Shown: positions 52,689 to 62,700 of the stretch, piece after piece
Position numbering within the stretch: position 1 is the stretch's first letter
Layout: each line of letters starts with the position of its first letter
Assembly (NCBI RefSeq): GCF_000264455.2
Contig: NC_017957.2
Coordinates: 620,001 to 684,000, forward strand
Direction: 5' to 3'
Length of the DNA: 64,000 bases
Source: Tistrella mobilis KA081020-065
GTDB lineage: Bacteria; Pseudomonadota; Alphaproteobacteria; Tistrellales; Tistrellaceae
Notes under the pieces: model-generated
What the model saw: only the letters and a program-made list of their open reading frames with translations
Told to the model about the DNA's origin: nothing
The model's database searches: none
Made by a program: the position numbers and the translations under genes

Positions 52689-52753
52689 TTTCCCGATCGG
52701 GAAATTATGATCGAACCCCGAAGATTATCCATCAGAATTTCCCGCTCGGGAAA
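52689..52753. promoter_or_regulatory. Twin HipB operators
   Basis: TTTCCCGATCGGGAAA (perfect 16-bp palindrome, 52689-52704) and TTTCCCGCTCGGGAAA (52738-52753, one mismatch) are 49 bp apart, immediately upstream of hipB. The spaced pair is the layout used by HipB to loop and silence its promoter. The sequence between is AT-rich, as expected for the promoter. Confidence 0.8.
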
Positions 52754-52819
52754 ACGCTTCGCGAGCATCATGACGGCGGATCGTCTTAAAGAGACATAAA
52801 AAGTAGCCTCGGTCTCGGC

Positions 52820-52855
52820 AAAAAGAAGCCCCGACAGGCCCAAACCCGCCGGGGC
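52820..52855 (-). terminator. Terminator of katE
   Basis: Stem GCCCCG/CGGGGC with extra pairing inside, read leftward, followed by TTCTTTTT. It lies 27 bp past the katE stop. Confidence 0.8.
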
Positions 52856-52881
52856 AATTCTCCCTCACAAAAGGCCGCCGC

Positions 52882-55002
52882 TCACACCGCCGCGATCACC
52901 TTCTCCCGCGCCCAGAAGCGCAGGTCGCGGCAGGTTTTCAGGAAGGCCGGGGCGTCCGACGGCGCTCCGAGTTTCACGAAGCCGGCATCGCGTTTGGGCG
53001 GGGCCACGCCCGCTTCGGTCATCAGCGCGTCGGCGTCGGGGGCCCAGGCGATGAATTTGCGGTGGGCATAGGCGTCGCCGATGAAGTCGAGCGCGGCCGG
53101 GTGGGTTTTCAGCCGGTCGGCGCCTTCGGCCGAGGTCAGGATGGCGACGGCGTCGTAGAGCACCGAGGGGCCGCCGTCGATCTTCTGGGCCGCCGGCACC
53201 AGCATGCCGTCGCTGAGGGTGACGCCGGCGATTTCGGGGGCGATCACCTCGATCATCGCGCCTTCGGCCGAGACCGCCTTTTCGAGCGCGGCATAAAGAT
53301 CGGCATCGGCGCCGTCGGTCAGCAGCACGCCGAGCTTGCGGCCGCGGAAGCTGTTCGGGCCGTTGAGCACGATCGACAAGGCCGGCGAGGGCGGCAGATC
53401 GGTGCGGGTGGGTTTCGCCGCCGGGGCCGGGTCGGGCATGTCGCGCACGCCCAGCCCCGCCGCCACGGCATCGGCCAGATCCTCGTGCACGTTCTGAAGA
53501 TGCGACAGCATGCGCAGGCGGATATCGGGGCGTTCCACCTTGCTCAGCTCGAACACCAGCGCATTCGCCATATGGGTGCGTTCCTCGGGCGTCTGGCTGA
53601 TGTAGAACTGCCGCGCCTGGCTGTAATGATCGGCGAAGCTTTCCGGCCGCATGCGCAGCTTGTCGGGCTCGTGCTCGGTGACCCGCAGGCTGGAGAAGCC
53701 GGTCTTCGGGTCTTCGCGCGGCCCTTCCTTCCAGGAATTGGGCTCGTAATTGGCGCGGCCCTTGCGGACATCCATGCGCATATGCCCGTCCTGCTGGAAG
53801 TGATGCATGGGGCAGCGCGGCCGGTTGACCGGGATCTCGTTGAAATTGGGGCTGCCCAGCCGCTTCAGCTGCGTGTCGAGATACGAGAAATTCCGTCCCT
53901 GAAGCAGCGGATCGTTGCTGAAATCGACCCCCGGAATGATGTTCTGGGTGCAGAAAGCGACCTGTTCGGTCTCGGCGAAGAAATTGTCGACGACGCGGTC
54001 GAGCACCAGCCGGCCCACCCGGCGCACCGGCACGATTTCTTCGGGGATGATCTTGGTCGAATCCAGAATGTCGAAATCGAAGGCCTGAGCGAAGCTTTCG
54101 TCGAACAGCTGAAGCCCCAGCTCCCATTCCGGCGCGTCGCCCTTGGTGATCGCATCCCAGAGATCGCGGCGGTGGAAATCCGGATCGGCGCCGTTGATCT
54201 TCACCGCCTCGTTCCACACCACCGACTGCATGCCGAGTTTGGGCTTCCAGTGGAACTTCACGAAGGTCGATTTGCCGTCGGCATTGACCAGACGGAAACT
54301 GTGCACGCCGAACCCTTCCATGAAGCGGAAGGAGCGCGGGATCGCCCGGTCCGACATGATCCACATGACCATGTGCATGCTCTCGGGCGTCAGCGAGATG
54401 AAGTCCCAGAAATTGTCATGCGCCGTCTGCGCCTGGGGGAAGCCGCGATCGGGTTCCTGCTTGGCGGCATGAATCAGGTCGGGGAACTTGATCGCATCCT
54501 GAATGAAGAAGACCGGGATGTTGTTGCCGACGATGTCCCAGTTGCCGGCCCCGGTGTAAAGCTTGACCGCAAAGCCGCGCACATCGCGGGCCAGATCGAA
54601 CGAACCCTTGTTGCCGGCAACCGTCGAGAAGCGCACAAAGGCTTCGGTGCGCCGTCCCGCTTCCTGAAACGGATCGGCGGTGGTGATGTCGGCCAGCGAT
54701 TCATACGCCTCGAAAAAGCCGTGCGCGCCCATGCCGCGGGCATGCACCACCCGTTCCGGGATCCGCTCGTGATCGAAATGGAAGATCTTGTCGCGGAAAT
54801 GCACGTCCTCCATCAGCGTGGGCCCGCGCGGGCCGATCTTCAGCGAGGACTGATCATCGGCGACCGGCATGCCGTGCGAGGTGGTGAGCACCGGCGTATC
54901 ACCGCCGGCGGTCTGATGCAATTCCCCGCCAGGGCCGCGAAGCGCCTCCTGGTCGTGGATCTTCACGGGCGTGCGGGCATCGGGATCGGTGGTATTGGCC
55001 AT
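52882..55002 (-). CDS. katE: Large-subunit catalase (HPII type)
   Basis: 706 aa, the size of large-subunit catalases. Heme-pocket residues: His in [12 protein letters not shown] (about 87), Asn in [11 protein letters not shown] (about 160), proximal Tyr in [12 protein letters not shown]. The C-terminal 150 residues have the flavodoxin/DJ-1-like fold ([23 protein letters not shown]) of this class. It destroys H2O2 in the cytoplasm. Upstream at 55055-55102 is an 8-bp tandem repeat. The terminator lies next to the hipBA promoter. Confidence 0.96.
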   Translation of the reverse strand: MANTTDPDARTPVKIHDQEALRGPGGELHQTAGGDTPVLTTSHGMPVADDQSSLKIGPRGPTLMEDVHFRDKIFHFDHERIPERVVHARGMGAHGFFEAYESLADITTADPFQEAGRRTEAFVRFSTVAGNKGSFDLARDVRGFAVKLYTGAGNWDIVGNNIPVFFIQDAIKFPDLIHAAKQEPDRGFPQAQTAHDNFWDFISLTPESMHMVMWIMSDRAIPRSFRFMEGFGVHSFRLVNADGKSTFVKFHWKPKLGMQSVVWNEAVKINGADPDFHRRDLWDAITKGDAPEWELGLQLFDESFAQAFDFDILDSTKIIPEEIVPVRRVGRLVLDRVVDNFFAETEQVAFCTQNIIPGVDFSNDPLLQGRNFSYLDTQLKRLGSPNFNEIPVNRPRCPMHHFQQDGHMRMDVRKGRANYEPNSWKEGPREDPKTGFSSLRVTEHEPDKLRMRPESFADHYSQARQFYISQTPEERTHMANALVFELSKVERPDIRLRMLSHLQNVHEDLADAVAAGLGVRDMPDPAPAAKPTRTDLPPSPALSIVLNGPNSFRGRKLGVLLTDGADADLYAALEKAVSAEGAMIEVIAPEIAGVTLSDGMLVPAAQKIDGGPSVLYDAVAILTSAEGADRLKTHPAALDFIGDAYAHRKFIAWAPDADALMTEAGVAPPKRDAGFVKLGAPSDAPAFLKTCRDLRFWAREKVIAAV

Positions 55003-55054
55003 CTGGTCGGGGCTCCGCTGGCGGGATCAGGCGATCCGGGGCTGGCTGAGTGAA

Positions 55055-55102
55055 GGGAGAGAGGGAGAGAGGGAGAGAGGGAGAGAGGGAGAGAGGGAGA
55101 GC
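55055..55102. repeat. 8-bp tandem repeat upstream of katE
   Basis: Six consecutive units of GGGAGAGA (55055-55102; the last ends in C). They begin 53 bp before the katE start on its template side and lie downstream of the CBS gene. Eight is not a multiple of three, and slippage would change promoter spacing, not a protein. Confidence 0.9.
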
Positions 55103-55163
55103 GGGCGGCCCGGCCGGGGAGGCGGGGCGGAGCGGCCGGGCCGCCCGCCGACGGGGGCAGGGC

Positions 55164-55652
55164 TCAGCGCCCGCCGCCGCCATTTCCGGCCGAGCCGTGC
55201 CCGGCGCTGCTCTGACCGGCGCGGGCCTGGTTGTGCGCACCACCGGGCACGACCACGCCGGTCATCGCGGTACCGGTGGATGGGGGCGAATAGCCGAGGG
55301 CGCTGTCGGCCAGCGACAGCACACCGACCAGCCGGTCCTGCCGGTTCATCACCGGGATGCGGCGGACCTGGATGTCGCCCATGTTCTGGACGACATGTTC
55401 CACATCCTCGTCCTCGTAGCAGTATTTCACGTCGCGGGTCATGACCTCGGCGACCTTGGCGGAACCGTCGCGGCCGGCACCGACGCCGCGGATCGCGATG
55501 TCGCGATCGGTGACCGCGCCGATCAGACGGTCGTTCTCGCCCACCGGCATGTAGCCGATGTCGCAGTCCGCCATCCGCTCGGCGACCGCCCGCAGGCTTT
55601 CATTCGGCGTGGCGAGCTGGATGTTGCGGTTCATGAGTTCCTGGACCTGCAT
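55164..55652 (-). CDS. CBS-domain protein
   Basis: 162 aa with two CBS motifs: VQELMNRNIQLATPNESLRAVAERMADCDIGYMPVGENDRLIGAVTDRDIAIRGV, and AEVMTRDVKYCYEDEDVEHVVQNMGDIQVRRIPVMNRQDRLVGVLSLADSAL. A Gly/Ser/Ala-rich tail follows. CBS pairs bind adenine nucleotides and act as sensors or regulators. The start at 55652 follows GGAGG. It precedes katE and shares orientation, which may indicate a stress unit, but there is a 161-bp gap with the repeat between. Confidence 0.9.
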   Translation of the reverse strand: MQVQELMNRNIQLATPNESLRAVAERMADCDIGYMPVGENDRLIGAVTDRDIAIRGVGAGRDGSAKVAEVMTRDVKYCYEDEDVEHVVQNMGDIQVRRIPVMNRQDRLVGVLSLADSALGYSPPSTGTAMTGVVVPGGAHNQARAGQSSAGHGSAGNGGGGR

Positions 55653-55673
55653 ATCTCGATCCTCCGTCACGGT

Positions 55674-55701
55674 GCCCGGCCGGAAAGACGGGCGGCCGGG
55701 C
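55674..55701. other. Perfect hairpin upstream of the CBS gene
   Basis: 9-bp arms GCCCGGCCG and CGGCCGGGC separated by 10 bp, in the divergent region between the CBS gene and udgX. It could be an operator or leader structure; nothing more identifies it. Confidence 0.5.
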
Positions 55702-55845
55702 CTGGGTTCGGGTGTCTCGGATTCGGGTGCCCCGGTTGTCGGGCCGCATCGGGCGTTCGGGCGCTCAACGCGCACCGGCAGCGATGGTTCCGGAACGGAT
55801 CGCCCGAAGAGGCGATTAAGGGGCCGCATCCCCAAGGAGCCCGCC

Positions 55846-56556
55846 ATGCCCGCCCCCTCTCTCGACGGCCACCCCGACGGCCAGACTTCCATCCGCTCGC
55901 TCGACGAGGCCCGCCGGCAGGCGGAAGGCTGCCGGCGCTGCGATCTCTGGGCCAATGCCACCCGGACCGTGTTCGGCGAGGGCCCGCCATCGGTGGAAGG
56001 GGCGACGGCGGAAGGGGCGACGGCGGAATGGACGGCGGCGGAATGGACGGCGGGGGGGCCCCGGCTGATGCTGGTCGGCGAACAACCCGGCGACCGCGAG
56101 GACCGGGCCGGCCATCCCTTCGTCGGCCCGGCCGGCGCGGTGCTGAACCGGGCGCTGGCCGAGGCGGGCATCGATCGGGCGCGGGTCTATCTCACCAACG
56201 CGGTCAAGCACTTCAAGAACGAGCCCAGGGGCAAGCGCCGGCTGCACAGGCGCCCGGATGCCGGCGAAATCGACCGCTGCCGCTGGTGGCTGGAGCTGGA
56301 ACGCCGCTTCGTGCGCCCGCAGGTGATCGTGGCGCTGGGGGCGAGCGCCGCCCGGGCACTCACCGGCCATGCGGTCACCATCTCGCGGGTCCGCGGCCGG
56401 GTGCTGACCCTGGACGCGACCGGGGTCGCACCGGCGGCCCGGCTGCTGGTCACCACCCACCCGTCCTACATCCTCCGCCAGCGCGACGACGACGCCCGCC
56501 GACGGATTTTAGAGGCGATGATCACCGATCTGGTTCTGGCCGCCCGCCAGAAATGA
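55846..56556 (+). CDS. udgX: UdgX-type uracil-DNA glycosylase (covalent binder)
   Basis: 236 aa. Fe-S cysteines start in EGCRRCDLW (about 29-34); motif 1 GEQPGDREDRAGHPFVGPAG (78-97); then the diagnostic KRRLH loop (about 130-134), the UdgX insert whose histidine becomes covalently attached to uracil-excised DNA; C-terminal TTHPSYILR. The start at 55846 follows AAGGAG. Unusual: residues about 50-69 are four tandem pentapeptides (EGATA x2, EWTAA x2) that lengthen the loop before motif 1. Confidence 0.9.
   Translation: MPAPSLDGHPDGQTSIRSLDEARRQAEGCRRCDLWANATRTVFGEGPPSVEGATAEGATAEWTAAEWTAGGPRLMLVGEQPGDREDRAGHPFVGPAGAVLNRALAEAGIDRARVYLTNAVKHFKNEPRGKRRLHRRPDAGEIDRCRWWLELERRFVRPQVIVALGASAARALTGHAVTISRVRGRVLTLDATGVAPAARLLVTTHPSYILRQRDDDARRRILEAMITDLVLAARQK
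55996..56055 (+). repeat. 15-bp tandem repeats inside udgX
   Basis: Two copies of GAAGGGGCGACGGCG (55996-56010 and 56011-56025) followed by two near-identical copies of GAATGGACGGCGGCG (56026-56040 and 56041-56055). In frame they add four pentapeptides. The same unit length occurs in the LysR gene at 3189, suggesting a common slippage tendency in this genome. Confidence 0.85.
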
Positions 56557-56666
56557 GGCCCCGTTTCCGGCCCATATGCCGGATCTCTGATGCGCAGTGT
56601 GCAACGAGCTTTGAAGGTGGACGGCTCCGGGGTCAATGAACATCCATAAACCCGCCGGGATGACTT

Positions 56667-56684
56667 GCAGGTGACACAACCTGC
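56667..56684. promoter_or_regulatory. Dyad before the NRPS gene
   Basis: Perfect inverted repeat GCAGGT-GACACA-ACCTGC. It lies between TTGCAG (56665) and TCTACT (56687), which could be a -35/-10 pair 16 bp apart, so a repressor or LuxR-type activator could act here. The rest of 56557-56764 holds a small hairpin and nothing else. Confidence 0.5.
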
Positions 56685-56764
56685 ACTCTACTCTGCTCGA
56701 AAATCAGGGTCATGCCGGCGGTCGAACCGGCAGGCCTGGGGTAATCGGGCAGCGGGAGGCTATC

Positions 56765-59700
56765 GTGAGCGTGATCGGTCGGGCAGGTCCGGGCGGGCGG
56801 CAGGATGCGGCGGCAGAGACCATCGCAGAGGCCGCACCTGTATCACTGCTGCCGCTGTCGGGCGCGCAGGCGGGCATCTGGGCCGATCTGACGTCGGGCG
56901 GGGTGGGGCCTGCCGGCTACAACATCGCCGACCGGATCGATCTCGACGGGCCACTTGCCCCCGCAGCCCTCTGCACCGCCATCCGGCTGACCGATCAGGC
57001 GACGGAGGCGGTACGGCTGCGCTTCACCACCGACGAGACCGGCACCCCCTGGCAGTGGCTCGCCGAAGCGCCCGGCCGGTTCGATTTTGCCGTGGTCGAC
57101 CTGTCGGACGCCGACGACCCCGACCTGCTTGCCCAAGAGGCCTTCGAGGCGCTGCAGGCCCGCCCCTTCGACACCGCCCAGGGGCCGCTCTGCCGCCATC
57201 AGCTGCTGCGGCTGGCGCCCGATCGCCATCGCTGGATCCGCTGCTATCATCATCTGATCCTGGATGGTCAGGGTGGCATGATCCTGGCCGGCGCGGTCGG
57301 GCGGATCTACACCGCGCTCATCCGTGGCGAGCCGGTGCCCGATCCGGATCTGCCGGCCTTCACCGACCATCTGGCGCGTGAAGCCGCCCATGCCGCCGGC
57401 ACCGGTGCCGGGGCCGATGCCGCCTGGTGGCGCAGTCGTCTGGCCGGGCTGCCGGCCGCGGCCCGCTTCCGGCCGGCCGCCACCGCCGCCGCCCGCTTCG
57501 ACGGGCGGATCGCGTCGGTGACCCGCCCGCTCGGCGCAGCACGGCTGGCGGCAATGGACCGGGTGGCGCGGGCGCATGGCCTCGCCTCGCGCAGCAGCCT
57601 GGCGCTCGCGCTGTTCCTGGTGCTGCTGGGCCGGGTGGCCGGCACCGATACCCCCGTCTGCAACACGCCGCTCGGCAATCGCATGGGGCGTGCGGAACGG
57701 CGCACCCCGGGCGAATTCGCCTATACCGTCCCGACCGGCACCCGGATCGACGGAACCGAAAGCCTCGCCGGGCTCGCCCGGCGGCTCGATGCCATGACCC
57801 GCCGCGACCTCCGGCACATGCGCCTCGCACCCATGCGCTGGCCCGAGGCCGGCTTCATCCCCGACAGGCCGGCCAGCCGCGGCGCGCTGTTCAATGCCAT
57901 GGATCTGCCGGCGACCTATGGTTTCGACGGCCTGCAGGTGAGGGTGGCGGACTCGATCTTCGGCGAGTTGCACGACGTGATGGCCTGTCTGCGGACCTAT
58001 GGCGCCGCCGATGCCTCGGACATGCAGTGGAGCTTCCCGCCCGCCCGCATCGACCGGGCCCGGGTGGAAAGCCTGGCCGCCGCGTTCGAGGCCATGCTCG
58101 ATGCCGCCCTCGCCGATCCGACGCAGCCGGTGGATCACCTGCCGGCAGGCGATCTGCCGTCACCCGCCGACACCGCCGGGCCGGTCCCGCCGCAGCCGGC
58201 CGTGCCGCTGATCGATACCACCACGCGTACGGCGCTGGAGGCCGAGGTCACCCGGCTGTTCGCGGGTCTGCTGGATGCCCCGCAGCTGACCGCCGATGAC
58301 GATCTCACCGCCCACGGCCTGCAATCCCTGCGCGCCATCCGCGCGGTGGCGCCGCTCACCCGGCTGATCGGCCGCGAGGTGACCGTGGCCGACATCCTGG
58401 GCCACCCCTCGGCCGCGGCCCTGGTCGGCCATCTCTTCGGGCGGCTTGAGACGATGGCCGCGGCGGACGAGAGTCGACATGCAGAGGTTGATTCACCCGC
58501 AGAAATAACCTCATTCAGATTGCCGGCCCGGCTGGAGGGGCAATGGCTTGCCCGGCGCGATGCCGGCCCCGGCACCAGCTATTCCATCGGGCTGGTCTGC
58601 GACCTGCCGGCCGGGACCAGGGCAGCGGCGCTCGAAGAGGCGCTGCACCGGCTGCTCGACCGGCATCCGGCCCTGCGCTCGACCTTCGCCGAGGGCGTGG
58701 ACGGAGAGGTGATGCAGCGGATCGGTCCGGTGCCGCCGATCCGGCTGGCCGGCTATGACGATGCGGCGGAAATGCTGGCGCCCTTCGACCCGGCGACCGG
58801 GCCGCTGATCCGCTTCGGCTGGGAGGCGGACCAACCCGAGCGGTTGCGGGTGGTGGTCGATCATCTGGTCTTCGACGGCGAAAGCCGCACGGTGTTCCAG
58901 CGGGAACTGACCGCCCTGCTGACCGGGCAGCCCCTGCCCCCGGCGCCGCCGGTGGATGCCGGCGGCCTGGACGAGGCCGCCGAGGCGGCCGCGCGCGCCT
59001 TCTGGGCCCCGCGCCTCGCCCGGCTGCCCGAACGCGCCCTTGCCGCCGAACCGGATCCGGTGCCGTCGGGAGAGGGGCGCCGGGCGATGATCCGGCTCGC
59101 ACCGGAAACCACCCGGGCGCTGCACGGCCTGACCGGCCGGGGCGCCACGCCGACCGCGGTCTGGACCGCCATTGCAACCACCGCCCTGTGGCGAATTCTT
59201 GAAGACACGCAAAGGTTGTCGGCCGGCATCGCCTTTGCCGGGCGCAGCCGCCGCGACACCACCGATGCCATCGGATGTTTTGTGAATCTGCTTCCTGTGG
59301 TTGTCGAGCCGACCGCAGGCGAGGCCCTGCCCCAGCTGGCCCGGCGGATCGGCCGGGACATCTCTCAGGTGCTGACCGTCCAGGACTACCCGCTCTCCCG
59401 GCTGGCGGCGGACTGGGCGCAGGCCGTGCCCGCCCGCGGGCCCACGCCGGTCGATCTGGTCTGCACGCTGGAAAACGACCTCTCGGCGCTGGAAGCGGCC
59501 GACATCTCCTTCGCCACCGGCAAGTTCCCGCTGCTGATCGGGCTGATGTGGCAGGGCGATGCGGCGGCGCTCAACATCGAATACGACCCGTCCCGTTTCG
59601 GCAGCGCCTGGATCGGGCGGCTGCAGACGGTCATCACCCGGCTGATCGCCGCCGCCGCCGCCGATCCGGCAACCCCGATCGACCGGCTGGACCTGCTGGA

Positions 59701-62700
59701 TGCCGGGGATCGCGCGGTCATCGCCGCCGCCAATGCCACGGAATTCACCTGGCCGCGCGACGGCGGCCTCGGCCGGCAGCTCGACCAGGTGCTCCGCGCC
59801 GATCCGGACCGCATCGTCCTTGCCGACGATGCCCGCGCGCTCACCGCCCGCGATCTGCGCGCCCGACTGGGCGGGGTTGCCGCGGCCCTCGCCGCCGTGG
59901 GCGTTGAGCCCGGCACGCCGGTGGCGCTGGCGGTGGAGCGGGATCCCGACGGCCTGACCGCGCTGATGGGCATCATCTGGGCCGGCAACGCCTTCCTGCC
60001 GCTCGCCGCCACCTTCCCGGTGGCGACCGCGCGGGAGCTGCTGGCCACCGCCGGCTGCACGGTGCTGGTGGCGGATGATGCCGGCCTGGAACGCTGGGCC
60101 GCACTCGCCCCCGGGATCACGCTGATCCCGCTGCCGACCGGCCGGGCCGACCTGCCCCCCGCCCCGCGCGGGCCCGAAGATCCCGCCTGCCTGCTCTATA
60201 CCTCGGGCTCGACCGGCATGCCCAAGGGCGTGGTGGTGCCGCATCGGGCGATCCTGCGCCTGGCCTATGGCGACTTCTGCACGCCCGGCGGCTGCATGGC
60301 CCAGGCGGCCCCCATGGCCTTCGATGCGATCAGCCTGGAACTCTGGGCGCCGCTACTCAATCACGGCCGGGTGCGGATACTGCCGGCAACCACCATGTTC
60401 GACCCGCCGCTGCTGGAGCGCAGGATCCGCGACGACGGCATCGATACGATGTGGGTCACCGCCAGCCTGTTCAATCAGATCGTCGACGAACGGCCCGGCA
60501 CCTTCGCCGGCCTTAAACGGCTGATGACCGGCGGCGAGGTGATCAGCCCCGATCATGTCCGCCGGGTGATGGCCGCCTGCCCGGGCGTTGTGCTCTACAA
60601 CGGCTACGGTCCCACCGAGAACGGCACCTTGACCACCATCCACCGGATCACCGCCGCCGATCTGGAAGGTGGTCCGGTGACGATCGGCCGGCCGGTCCCC
60701 GGCACGCGGGTGCATATCGTCGACGGCCGCGGCCAGCCGCTTCCGATCGGCGTCTGGGGTGAGCTGGTCACCGCCGGCGACGGGCTGGCCACCGGCTATG
60801 CCGGCCGGCCGGAGCTGACCGCCGCCGCCTTCGTCACTCTCGACGGGCTGGACGAGCCGCTGGTCTATCGTACCGGCGACCGGGCGCGCTGGCGCGCCGA
60901 CGGCAGGATCGATTTCGGCGGCCGGCGCGACGGCCAGCTGAAGATCCGCGGCCAGCGGATCGAGACCGCGGCGGTGGAGGCGATCCTTGCCGCAGCCCCG
61001 GGCGTGCGGGATGCGGTGGTGGCGGGCATCGGCCACGGCGCCGATCAGATCCTGGCGGCGCTGGTCGCCGCCGACGAGGCCGACGAGGCCGGCTGGCGGG
61101 CCGCCATCGCTGCACGGCTGCCGGCCTATATGGTTCCCGAACGCTTCCGGCTGGTCGATCGGCTGCCGGTCAATGCCAATGGCAAGGCCGATCGCCGGCA
61201 GGCGGCCGCAATGCTCGCCGAAGCCGCCCCCGTCGCCCGACCTGCCGGCACGGGCACGGGTTTCGAGCGGGCGGTGATCACTGCCTTCGAAAGCCTGTTC
61301 CCCGGGGTCCGGATCGGTATCGAGACCGATTTCTTCGACCTGGGCGGCCACAGCCTGGCCGCCATGCGGCTGTCCGCCCTGCTTCAGGCATCGACCGGCC
61401 GACGGCCCGGGCTGGCGCAGATCATGGCCGCGCGCAGCGTGCGCGGGATTGCTGCCCTGCTCGACCGCCTGCCCGCGGTGGCGGCGCAACCGGCCATCCC
61501 GCGCGCCACCGGCAATGAGCACCCGCTCTCCCCCGGGCAGCTGCGGCTCTGGGTGCTGCACCGGCTGCATCCCGGGCTTGCGACCTATTCGGTGCCGATG
61601 CTGCTGGCGCTGGACGGCCCTCTCGATGCCGATGCGCTGGATCGGGCGCTGGTCGGGCTGGAAACCCGCCATCACGCCCTGCGCACCCGTTTCGTCGCCC
61701 GCCCGAATGATGGCGACGGCGTCCGCCAGATCGTGGCCGCACCGGGTGCCCTGACCGCCCGGCGGCTCTGCCTGGATGCGACCGGGGCCGACCAGGCGAT
61801 CGCCCGCGAGATCGCGCGGCCCTTCGACCTCGGCGCGGAGCCGCTGGCCCGCGCCGTGCTGATCCGCATCGACGCGCACCACCACCGCCTGCTGCTGGTC
61901 CTGCACCATGCCATCGCCGACGGCTGGTCGCTGCCGGTGCTGCTGCGCGATCTGGGCCGGCTTTATGCCGGCGCGGTGGACGGCCGGCCGGACGATCTAC
62001 CGCCGCCCGCCCGCCAGCTCGCCGATATCGCGGTCTGGCAGCGGGCCCGCGCCGCCGGCGCCGAAGGCCGCGCCCTGATCGACCGCTGGCAGAGCCGGCT
62101 GACGCCGCCGCCCCAGCCGCTCCGCCTGCCGGCCGATCACCCGCGGCCGGCGGTGCGCAGCTTCGCCGGAGACATTCTGAGCCTGACCCTGCCCATGGCC
62201 GCCACCGCCGCGGTCGACCGCATGGCCGCAGCCGCCGGGGTGACGCCGTTCACCGTGCTGACCGCCCTGTTGCAGGCCCTGCTGCACCGGCTGACCGGTG
62301 CCCGCGACATCGCCCTCGGCCTGCTGGTCGCCGGCCGCGGCGCGCCGGTGCCGGACGATCTGGTGGGCTTTCTGGTCAACACCGTCGTGCTGCGCCAGTC
62401 GGTCGATCCGGGTGCCCGCTTCGCCGATCATCTGGCGATCACCACCGATCGGCTGGCCGAGGCAAGCGCCGATCAGGACGCCCCCTTCGAAGCCGTGCTT
62501 CAGACCCTGGCGCTGGACCGCGACCCGGCGCGCAACCCGCTCTTCGACGTGCTGGTCACCTGGCAGGACGACATGCCGGCCATGCCGGCGATGGCCGGGC
62601 TGACGGTCAGGCCGCTGGACTGCGTGCTGCCCTTCGCCAAATTCGACCTCTCTTTCCATTTCCAGCGCGATGGCGGCCGGATCCGCCTGCATCTGGAATA

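Noticed and set aside
55055-55102. CRISPR-like array
   Set aside because: Units are 8 bp without spacers; a simple tandem repeat. No CRISPR or cas gene seen anywhere.
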